Assembly: GCA_963422465.1 (NCBI GenBank)
Contig: OY730172.1
Location: 1,612,001-1,676,000, forward strand
Direction of reading: 5' to 3'
DNA: 64,000 nt
Source of the DNA: Lichina pygmaea
Taxonomy: Eukaryota; Ascomycota; Lichinomycetes; Lichinales; Lichinaceae
Shown here piece after piece: positions 54,796-64,000 of this stretch (its first letter is position 1; each line of letters begins with the position of its first letter). The translations under genes and the position numbers were made by a program. The notes below the pieces were generated by a model that searched no databases, had not been told where the DNA came from, and was given only the letters and a program-made list of their open reading frames with translations.

Positions 54796-56691
54796 TCATG
54801 TCGTCCACGATTTGGTCGGCGGAGTGATGCGTTCTCGCTCCGGTCCATCCGGGTGCTGTACCTTGCTGGGTACGCCGGGCGACTCGGCCTTGGCCTCGTC
54901 CGCCTTGAGATCGACGGCCTCGTCGAGATCCCCGCCACCGATTGATTGTTTCCTCTTGCCGAGCTGCGACAGCCGCGTCAGTTCGGCGACAAAGGATTGC
55001 CCCCAAAAGGCACTGCGCAAGATCTGTCAGCTACGGGGGTGGAAAGGTGCCTCGGGCGCGACGGCCCACCTCGTGTACTTCATCACGTAGCGCGCCAGTC
55101 TCTGGTAGTTGACGAGCCGCTCCTCGTCGGACATGGTGACGGCCTTGTGCATGGCGCCGGCCAGCTCGTCCGTGTTCCACGGGTTGACGATGAGACTTCC
55201 CGAGAGGCTCTGGGCCGCCCCGGTGAACTCGGACAGGATCAGAGCACCGTGGCGCTTCTCCTGCGACGCAATGTACTCGTACGACACCAGGTTCATGCCG
55301 TCGCGGGTCGACGTGACGACGCAGACGTCCGACACGGCGTAGAGAGCGAGCAGCTCGTCAAAGGTGACCGACTTGTGCATAAAGTGGATCGGCATGTACT
55401 CGATCGTGCCTGGAGGGCGAGTCAGTATTTCGGGCAAGCAGGCAAGCGAGCAGGAACGCTTCGACGCCCGCTCGACGCGCGCTCGACGCACCGAACCGGC
55501 CGTTGATCCGGCCCACGAGCTCGTTGACGACGGCGCGCAGGTTCTGATACTCCTCGACGTCGCCCCGGCTCGGCACGGCGACCTGGACGAGCACGAGCTT
55601 GCCGATCCACTCGGGATGCTCGCTCAGGAAGACCTCGAGCGCGTGCAGCTTCTGCGGCACGCCCTTGACGTAGTCCAGCCGGTCGACGCCGACCATCAGC
55701 TTCACGCCCTGGAATCTCCGCTCGAGGACGGCGATGCGGTCCTGCACCTTCGGCTTCTGGAGTCCGTCGATGAACTTCTCGGGATCGATGCCGATGGGAT
55801 AGGCGCCGACGGCGACGTTGCGGCCCTGGAAGTCGACGCCGTTCGGCGACGTCACAAGGCCCCTACGACGTGGATCCTCTCGTCAGTCCCGACGGCGGCG
55901 CGTCCGGCCTCGGTCGTGCCGGAATGGGGCTTACAACATGCGCGAGCAGCTGCTGAGGAAATGTCTGGCGTAATCGTATGTGTGGAAACCGATCAGGTCG
56001 CACTCTAGAACGCCCAGGAGGACCTCGTTCCGCACCGGCAGGATCCGGTAGATCTCGCTGCTGGGAAAGGGCGTGTGGAGGAAGAATCCAATCTTGACGT
56101 TCTTCTTGCCGCCACCCATCTCCTCGCGTAGCATGGCCGGAAGCAGCATCAGATGGTAGTCGTGCACCCAGACGAGATCACCGTCCCGGACGTCCCTCGC
56201 GACGGCCTTGGCAAACAGCCGGTTGGCTTTCCTGTAGGCGTCCCAGTTCTCCTCGTTGAAGACGATCTCGCCGGGGTGGTAGTGGAAGAGAGGCCACAAG
56301 GTCGAATCTGCCGGTCCTCGTCAGCTCGTCAAGGCTCTCCGACGGCGATGCTCTGGACGGACCCACTGGAGAATCCGTTGTAATGCTTGTCTGCGAGCTC
56401 GTCGCTGATGAAGACGGGCACGGCCTGGTGTTCGTCCTTGAGCCGCTTCGTGACGACGTCGACCTCCTTCTTCGGCACCTCGAGCCCGGGCCAGCCGTAC
56501 CATTGGAACGTCGTCGCCTTCGAAAGACCGCTGAGGCCACTGACGAGACCGCCGGACGACATCGAGAACTGGTAGCTGCCGTCCTCGGTGCGCTTGACCG
56601 TGATGGGCAGCCGGTTCGAGATGAGCAGAAGGCGACCGTCGTGGGCGGCCGTCGTGGGCGACGAGCAGGCAGATGACGCGGTGGTCGACAT
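54796..56691 (-). CDS. TPS1: Trehalose-6-phosphate synthase
   Basis: GT20 glucosyltransferase that makes trehalose-6-phosphate from UDP-glucose and glucose-6-phosphate; cytosolic, important for stress tolerance and control of glycolysis. Five exons, 56367-56691, 55935-56307, 55492-55862, 55070-55409 and 54796-55012, give 541 aa, the usual fungal length without a phosphatase domain. Landmarks: LLLISNRLPITVKR near 22, MSSGGLVSGLSGL, FQWYGWPG, STLWPLFHYHPGEI across the first join, VHDYHLMLLP (near 156), LHTPFPSSEIYR, VGVDRLDYVKGVPQKL, TFDELLALYAVSDVCVVTS and RDGMNLVSYEY, all with expected substrate-binding residues. The C-tail after SAFWGQSFV is Lys/Glu/Pro-rich and variable. Confidence 0.96.
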
Positions 56692-59600
56692 GGTTGGGAT
56701 TTTTGGAAGGGAGGGGGGGTTCCCTTTGCTCCAGTAGGTCATCGACAGCGATCTTCCCGGGGATCGTGGGCGACGTTGAACGGTCGACGAGTGACGAGCG
56801 TGGACAAGCTGGTCCGGAAGGGTTGACAGCTGTAGGTCGACCGTCGGGCGGCGGGGACAACAGCCTGATACCGTATGGAAGAGAAGCACCGCTGCAAGTA
56901 ATAGATTCGTACACGATGAGGGGCCCGTCGAAGAGCGACTGAGGTATGACGGAGGTACGGTAGCATTCAGCAGCTCCGGCAACGATGACCTCTGAGAGCT
57001 GTCCGGTTATTCTCACGACTAATGAGTAGCCGTTGCAGTTTGAGGGCAGTGTCATAACTGCACGCTAGCGCGCGTGCTCTCGGCTGTCGAAGCTCGGCGG
57101 CGCTTCATCGTCACCAGACGGGGCGGCAACGAGCCTACAGTAATTAATCAGTAGTTACGGTACACCGCACTCGGCCGTAACCTCCCAGCGTACCATAAGA
57201 GCACGGGGTACCGATCTTGTGTCGGATCAAGGCTGTCCGTACGTTCGTACTGGGATTGTCGAGATTCTCATTCCTGCAGGTATCCCGAGAGCGAAATAAA
57301 ATCCGTGGTCGAGCTGAGGAGGTCACGCTTGCGTCAGGCTGCAGGCTCCGGCAGGGGTAGACAGAAAAAAGGAATACTACGGTCAGATGGTCGAAGACTT
57401 TTGAGATAGTTTCTCCGTTCCGCTGGGAATTACGCAACTAGCCGAAACAAATGTTGGAATTGGTGCGGAAATCTACTCCGAGGATGCTTCGCGGGGAAGC
57501 GACGCTTACTAAGAGATTACGTGATGAAAGACTCTCCCTTGGATAGAGGAGGGCGCGTCCGACTACGACAAATTGCACTCAACTGCGACGGTGCACCCCT
57601 ACAGAGCATGGACAGCTTCACGAGGACAGCAAGACAATCAATCGCTACCCTGTAAGTCTCCATCTCAGAGATCGATCCTGCATGTTCTAGCTAGGAATCG
57701 AAAAAGCTTTCGTGCGAGTACCGGAGTACGGTACCGTAATGTATCTCCGCTCAGAGAGCTGTTTAGTTATCGACCCCTCAACTCATGGTATCAAGTGTGC
57801 AACTGATACGATAAGGCTACGACGCACGCGACTCACCACGTGAGAGGGGGTAGCACAACACATGTGCCTTACGTCTGTGACTTGTCTACACGGCTTACCT
57901 CATAGCTCTGCTACTTCAATGTGTGCTGAGGGTGCTACCGCTCAGACTATTCACAAGGCCACAGATGTCTGGGAACTGCTAGAAGGAGCTATCGCCATAG
58001 GTTTGGGCCTTGTTCATCAATTGGAGATAGTCACTGGTCTAGCAAGTTAGGCCAAGAATGGAAACTGTTTGAACAAGTTCAAGATTGAATTCATCAAGAT
58101 TCGCCTCTTTTTCTGAGATAGCATCACTGGAAATGCTGTACACCATCATGTGTCATGGTGTGGCGTCGGTGAGGTGCTCTACTTTGAGAAATATTGTAGG
58201 ACTGAACAAGTCAGAAAACAATCACGCCTATGCAGCTGTTTTGTGGAATAGGAGAACATGCTTGGAAGAAGTCTCTCGTGCAGCCTTCAGCTATATGACT
58301 AGAAACAATCACTTGACACTTGGCATTGTTCTTCACAAAATCGAGCATTGGCTTGCTGCACTACCTAGCTCAGTCGACTGTGGAATCCAAGGCTAGCAGG
58401 ATGGCCTAGGCAGCAGCAAGGAGTGAAAGCCAGTTTGGATGCCCCCACATCATCTCAGACAACAGGACTGCAACGAACAATAAGGACCTGTCAAATAAAG
58501 CACGCGGAGGGCTACTGGTGGACTGCCGATGCCTAATTTCAGCTCATCGATCAAAGATTTTACTGCAGCTCTTGGGCAACCAGCCACGCCAGCTTGAGAT
58601 GACTGTCGTGCCTGACAGTGGCTCGGTGTACATAGAGTATGTACGTAGTTGAACTCAATTCACATTGCTCCAAAGCAACTTAACCTCCGAGATCAGTAAC
58701 TTCGATTTGCAATTGATGGTCTACCATCGACATCATCAAGAGGATTGTCTCAATCGACTGTGTGTCGCAGAGCTCAATTGTGGTCTTGGGAGGGCCAGGC
58801 AAATCTTGACTTGTACGAATGGGTTAGCACGGTCCCGCTAGGCATGTGAGCAGGTGTTGCGGCCACAGGGCTGAGGCTGGCTTAGTCCCTAGTGTTAGTC
58901 AGCTGGATAGGGGGCCATATACGGTACCGTAGCCCTCGGGTCCGAGAGGGCGTCAATGATCATCATCTTCTCCCCGCTCAGAGCAGGCCATTGCCTTGTA
59001 GCTCCAGCAGCAGGTGACGGTCTCTGTTTTTACTTCAGATGGTCCTAGCGAGTTCAATTCCGTAGTGGAGTCATGTTGACCTGGGGGGGTGGGAGAGACC
59101 AGTCCTCGCTCGCTGCCAGAGCCGAGGTCACGTGAGACGAAGAGAATTTTCCTGCATATTAGACTGTCAGATAGCGACACTCGGAGAATCAAGAGTCTTA
59201 CGCGCTGGAAGCCTCTTCCGTACGGACGCTGACGCCGTACGCAGACCAGTTGCCTGGCCGCTCAACAGTCATGAGCTTGGAATCACAGATCTCAGATTTG
59301 AATTGTAGCAGCCTTCGACAGAACCTTCGACAAGTCATAAGACTCAAATTTTCTCTGTTGTCAGAAGAGAGGATGGCTTCTTCTGCCTCCAGGGTAGCAG
59401 AATTGATAGATGCTTCTATACGGTATATACTGATACTATAAGGACTCATGATACTCGATCTGAATAGCGGGTGATATGTCATTCACGACTAATCTACTCC
59501 GTACTTCCGTACGCTAGCACGTGATACTTGTACCCCGTAAGTTTTTAGATAGCTTTCTGTCATGGTTCTTTGAGTCAAAGCGGGGTCACCCGGGTCATTT

Positions 59601-59821
59601 GGCCGTTCACGGTCAACCGCTCGTCAAAAGTAATTACGCCTACCACTACGGACCGTACGGAAGTACTCGTACGCTACAAGCACTAAGTAAGAAGTACATT
59701 CGTACGGCATCCATCGACGCCGTACACCCTCCTACCCGTATATACCAGTACGTAGCGCAGCTACACTGCAGTATAAAACTTCGGACGGAGTACACGGTGT
59801 CTCACCCCAGAACGACGAGAT
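56692..59821. other. 3.1-kb gene-poor region
   Basis: The first part is the TPS1 promoter/leader, with an upstream open frame of about 75 codons (56739-56966, minus). From 57850 to 58400 the DNA is AT-richer and carries two short plus-strand frames (57862-58050, 58085-58396) I cannot place in any family; they may be a decayed element. TACTCCGTA is at 59495. No supported gene. Confidence 0.45.
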
Positions 59822-61101
59822 ATGCCGGTCCTAACCGCGCCCTCGAACTTCCCGGCCGATGATATCGTGGCCGTCGCCCTGCGCAACGTGGTGCAGGACC
59901 GCTGTCAGGTTGGTCAGATAGAAACTCTGACCATCAACGACGTGCGAGCTGCCGTCGAATCCAAGCTCGGTCTAGCGAGCGGATGCATCAAGGAGAATAA
60001 GAGGTGGAGAGAACTGAGCAAGGATATCATCCGGGCCGAGTTCGTACGAGCCACCTTTCCTGCAGCAGCTGCAGATTGATCGTTGCTGACCCACACTCGC
60101 AGGAGGCACACGAGAGAGGTGACGACGCCCAAGCCGCGGTTGCCGCGATTGCCGCCGGCTCCGACGGTTCCGCCGTCTCGCCCGCGTCCACCGAACGGCA
60201 AGCCGCTTCGGCTCCAACGACTCAGGGAGCAGCAAAGCCCGGGCGCCCTGCGGCTCCGAACGAGCCACAGAAACGAAGGCGATCGTTCGACTGTGAGCCA
60301 ACGTCGACGGAGGAGCCACCGGTAACCTCGTCGCCGTCCAGCCAAGCTACGGCGACCGGAGACGGTCCGGTCGAGAAACATTCGGACGGTCGCCGTCACG
60401 TGCGGACGATCGCTGGAGCTAAGCGCCAGCAGTCGCTGAAGGATGGAGCCGGCGTGGAGGTCACCGGGAGAGGAGCGCATCGGTCCGGGGCTGCCGAGCC
60501 TCCAGAGAACCTTGAAGTCAAGGTGATGGAGTCGGAGAGTGACATGTCGGTTGTCGTCGATGAGGAGCCGGCGAAGAGGGAGTCGAAGAAGTGCAAGGCA
60601 CCCTACTCAGAGTCGCAGGCCAAGGCGAAGGCAAGATCGAAGACGTTTAAGAAGACAAAGACGAAGACGGGGAAGAGTCGACCGAGCCCGACACGCGACG
60701 GTGACGGTGGTGAAGGTGACCTTCCAGCGCAATCTGAGATCAAACTTCTCCAGTCACGGCTCAGCAAATGCGGCGTCCGCAAGATGTGGCACAAGGAGCT
60801 ATCGCCCCATGCCACCCCCCAGGCAAAGATCGGCCATCTCAGAGGTCTCTTGAAGGATGTGGGCATGACAGGTCGATTTTCGGCCGAGAAGGCGAAGAGG
60901 ATCAAAGCTCGTCGAGAGTTGCAGGCGGAAGTGGACGACCTGCAAACCGAGACCAAACGACGGGGAGATGGCAGGGAGATTGACGAGAGCAACGTCGATG
61001 ACGGCGACGAAGGAGTGCCAGGGCCAAAACGCCGGAAGCTGGCACGAGGACTGAGGGACTTGGATTTCCTCGACGAAAGCGGTCGCGAAGAGTCGGATTG
61101 A
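59822..61101 (+). CDS. HIRIP3-like candidate histone chaperone
   Basis: Two exons, 59822-60043 and 60103-61101, 406 aa, joined in phase by a 59-bp intron with a GTACGA donor. A folded N-terminal helical domain (about 10-74: DIVAVALRNVVQDR, TINDVRAAVESKLG, KRWRELSKDIIRAEF) resembles the DEK-C-like domain of HIRIP3-type proteins. A long disordered stretch follows. A C-terminal helical segment near 290-355 (LQSRLSKCGVRKMWHKEL, HLRGLLKDVGMTGRFSAEKA) is the part most like HIRIP3, next to Lys-rich (KARSKTFKKTKTKTGK) and acidic patches. HIRIP3 binds H2A-H2B through a Chz1-type motif; I do not see a clear Chz motif, so chaperone activity is inferred. Confidence 0.55.
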
Positions 61102-62123
61102 ATGTCGAGCACTGAACGATACCCTTTGCCTTTCCTTCTTCGTCACATCATCCAGACGGACCGTGCGGCGGCGTCAGATGGGCTACTGCTTCTCATGATG
61201 GTGCGGCAGTGCCTCGACGGCCTCCTTCCATCATCTTCCCTCTATACATCTCGCAATGCGAAAGCCATAGATAAGGTGCCAACAAGAAGGTCAGTGGTTC
61301 ACACTCGCATCGTGGCTTTGCCACCGCTCATCCGCTGAGCCACGATGCTGAAGACGGCCACCGAAGCCATGAACAAGACGACGTTATAAAACTGTTTGAT
61401 GAAATGTTAGAGGGAGTAGAACCTTGACATGCACGATAAATCGAGCCATAGCAGCAGCTGTTGCACAACGTACAGCACCCCTCGAGTATTCTGTCTCTTC
61501 ATCCTCGGTCCGGGCTTCGACGAAGAGGCGCCGGAGGTTCGGCAGGTTCGACGGCTGGTTGTCATATACCGTACCGTAAGACATCCGATGGCGATTGAAA
61601 GGTTGGAATGGCATGCAACTGGCTGTTTGCAGGCTTACCATCGAGCTAGCTCTCAGAACAGGCTTCTCTCATGTAAAAAGATACTCTGTAGCTCATCGAG
61701 GGAGATCGAGGCTCGAGTCTTCCGAGGGCAAGCAGAGGTTGATCGGTACCGGTAGTTCGCTGCACGGAGTAATTATTGCGCATCGGTCCGCTACTACCGT
61801 TCAGCGCGAATGCGAACAAAGCTTCGTTCATCAACAAAGACTCAGAAGAAACAGTCAACACCGAAAAAGGACCGAGGGGGATGGAATCCGGTCTCACAGA
61901 GGAGTAGTCGAGACGATCAGTTGCCCCTCGGATCACGGAGATGATGTTTACCGACGTCGGAGCTAGTGCGAAGGCAGCCTTATGAATCGTCCGGGAGCTC
62001 AACGCCATGCCCGCACCACAACTAGGACTTCTCTTGAACTGAAGATAGTCTAGAAGCAGCTCTACGTCATATCGCCCGAGAACCGTGACTAGATATTGGC
62101 CCGGCAAGAAGACAACCTGGACG
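61102..62123. other. Intergenic before AP-1 beta gene
   Basis: About 1 kb, no gene recognised on either strand; presumably the adaptin promoter. Confidence 0.45.
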
Positions 62124-64000
62124 ATGGCTGTCAACCGGATCCGAGGCGCCTTTACGGTGCCGAGGAAGGGAGAGACGTTCGAACTTCGGGCAGGCCTGGT
62201 GTACGATCGCTCCCTTGCCCGTACCCTCGTGGTTCGGTGGTGGACTCGAAATCGATGCTGACATCGCTCTTCCAGATCTCAATATGCCTACGAGCGGTAC
62301 TTTGATGACCATGGAGGCTGAATCGCTGCTTCGGGCCGGCCGCTGACGTCCGCCTCCAGGAAAGAGGCCATCCAGAAGACCATCATGGCCATGACGCTCG
62401 GCAAGGACGTGTCGTCCTTGTTCCCCGACGTGCTCAAGAATATCGCCACGGGAGACCTGGATCAGAAGAAGCTAGTCTATCTCTATCTCATGTAGGTGGA
62501 GCCTGGAAAGTGCGCTGGGGTTCAAGCCTTGGACTAAGCCTGCCACAGGAACTATGCGAAATCGCACCCAGATCTCTGCATCCTGGCGGTCAACACCTTC
62601 GTACAGGACTCGGAAGATCCGAATCCGCTGGTACGAGCGTTGGCCATCCGGACCATGGGATGCATACGCGTCGAGAAGATGGTCGACTACATGGAGGAAC
62701 CTCTGCGGAAGACGCTCCGGGACGAGTCACCCTACGTCCGGAAAACGGCGGCCATCTGCGTGGCGAAGCTCTTTGACCTCAATCCGGCGCTGTGCCTCGA
62801 GAACGGCTTTCTCGAGCAGCTGCAGGAACTCATCGGAGATCCGAACCCCATGGTCGTGGCCAACTCGGTCCAGGCGCTATCGGAGATCACGGAATCCGCC
62901 CCGGAGACGAAGGCGCTGCAGGTGACCCCGGCCACGCTCAAGAAGATGATGATGGCACTGAACGAGTGCACCGAGTGGGGCCGCGTGACCATCCTCAGCA
63001 CCCTCGCCGCCTACAGGGCCACGGACGTGAAGGAGGCCGAGCATATCTGCGAGCGGGTGGCGCCGCAGTTCCAGCACGTCAACCCCAGCGTCGTTCTGGC
63101 GGCCGTCAAGACCGTCTTCCTCCACATGAAGTACGTCAGCCCGGAGCTCGCACGGCAGTATCTACGGAAGATGGCACCACCGCTAGGTCAGTGCGAGAAG
63201 ATGCGATCGGCGCTCTGCTTCCGGCGCTGACTGTAGCAGTCACGCTCGTCTCGTCCGCTCCCGAGGTCCAGTACGTCGCCCTGCGCAACATCGACCTGCT
63301 GTTGCAGAAGCAGCCGGGCATCTTGAGCAAGGAGATACGAGTCTTCTTCTGCAAGTACAACGACCCGCCCTACGTCAAGCTGGAGAAGCTCGAGATCATG
63401 ATCCGGATTGCCAACGAAAAGAACTACGAACAGCTCTTGGCCGAGCTGAAGGAGTACGCGCTGGAAGTCGACATGGACTTTGTCCGAAGAGCCATCCGCG
63501 CCATCGGCCAGGTGGCCATCAAGATCGAGAGTGCCGCCGAGCGTTGCGTCAACACCTTGCTCGATCTGATCGCCACGAAGGTCAACTACGTCGTGCAAGA
63601 GGTGATCGTCGTCATCAAGGACATCTTCCGCCGCTACCCTGGCTACGAGGGAATCATCCCCACCCTCTGCAAGTGCATCGACGAGCTGGACGAGCCCAGT
63701 GCTCGAGGCTCTCTGATATGGATCGTCGGCGAATACGCCGAGAAGATCTCAAACGCGCAGGACATCCTGGAAGGCTTCGTGGAAGGATTCTCCGAGGAGT
63801 TTACACAGGTAGTGCCGTTCTTAGGGATTCGGTGGCCTCGAACGGCGATCGATCGACTGACCGACCTCGTCTAGACACAATTGCAGATCCTGACGGCGGT
63901 CATCAAGCTCTTCTTGAAGAAACCAGATCGGTCGCAGGCACTGGTACAGAGAGTCTTGCAAGCGGCAACGGCAGGGAACGACAATCCGGACATCCGAGAT
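62124..64000 (+). CDS. APL2: AP-1 complex beta-adaptin, 5' part (runs off window)
   Basis: Large subunit of the clathrin adaptor AP-1, sorting cargo between trans-Golgi network and endosomes. Exons 62124-62200, 62276-62296 (21 nt), 62360-62491, 62549-63186, 63240-63808 and 63875 onwards are in one phase and give about 521 residues before the window ends. The start reads [20 protein letters not shown]; the joins give [59 protein letters not shown] and [18 protein letters not shown]. The trunk of HEAT/ARM-like helical repeats is evident ([49 protein letters not shown]). The retained residues fit beta-1 better than beta-3; the very similar AP-2 beta is possible. The hinge and ear are outside the window. 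Confidence 0.93.

Noticed and set aside
55364-56008. 214-codon plus-strand frame over TPS1
   Set aside because: Antisense shadow of the conserved minus-strand exon.
62792-63874. 360-codon frame as the adaptin start
   Set aside because: Its first part is out of frame with adaptin and crosses an intron; the spliced model from 62124 restores the family sequence throughout.

Overview
The window is chromosomal DNA of a filamentous ascomycete, most likely Pezizomycotina. Nearly all recognisable genes are conserved eukaryotic housekeeping genes. They are interrupted by short introns (about 48-200 bp) with GTRNGT-type donors, the intergenic gaps are short to moderate, and the protein families (Fig1, fungal ELYS-domain protein, HAD/RNA-repair-like protein, TPS1, ATG9) are typical of moulds. 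I cannot fix the class from sequence alone. Exon joins given here were placed by hand from reading phase, splice sites and remembered family sequence.

Layout. 1-4.5 kb: no convincing gene; a C29 homopolymer, a 31-bp minisatellite and degenerate direct repeats. 4.5-9.3 kb: EXO1 (DNA repair/recombination) and a Fig1-family membrane protein, both on +. 9.7-10.8 kb: a 5'-truncated LINE. 11.7-15.3 kb: a divergent pair, a HAD-domain RNA-repair-like protein with an RGG/poly-His tail (-) and an atypical RING protein (+). 15.4-21.5 kb: condensin SMC4 (-) divergent from an ELYS-domain nucleoporin-assembly protein (+), only 207 bp apart. 22.4-24.3 kb: Nup42-like CCCH/FG nucleoporin. 24.5-27.0 kb: a pogo/Fot1-like DNA transposon with 110-bp inverted repeats and a TA duplication. 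27.3-30.6 kb: ribosomal protein uS10 (-) and a CUE-domain Cue3/ASCC2-like protein (+), followed by a second LINE remnant. 31.8-35.2 kb: NIF3-family protein (-) and a BolA-family protein (+). 35.9-41.6 kb: COG6 (-) and ATG9 (+). 41.9-42.3 kb: two tandem tRNA-like Pol III units with a large intervening sequence. 43.5-48.8 kb: mitoferrin and a Sap1/Yta6-like AAA ATPase, both +. 50.2-52.7 kb: two more LINE copies. 52.8-56.7 kb: mitochondrial uS17m (-) and TPS1 (-). 59.8-64 kb: a HIRIP3-like acidic/basic chaperone candidate and the 5' part of the AP-1 beta adaptin gene, which runs off the window.

The genes do not form a pathway cluster. Themes recur (chromosome structure and repair: EXO1, SMC4; nuclear pore: ELYS, Nup42; membrane traffic: COG6, ATG9, AP-1 beta; mitochondrial iron/Fe-S and translation: mitoferrin, BolA, uS17m), but that fits ordinary gene order. 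The accessory content is a LINE family present as four same-strand truncated copies, one pogo-like transposon broken by three TGA codons, unusually long C tracts, and the duplicated tRNA-like unit. I found no clear new multi-gene system; the tRNA-like pair and the mobile elements are the most interesting non-genic signals.
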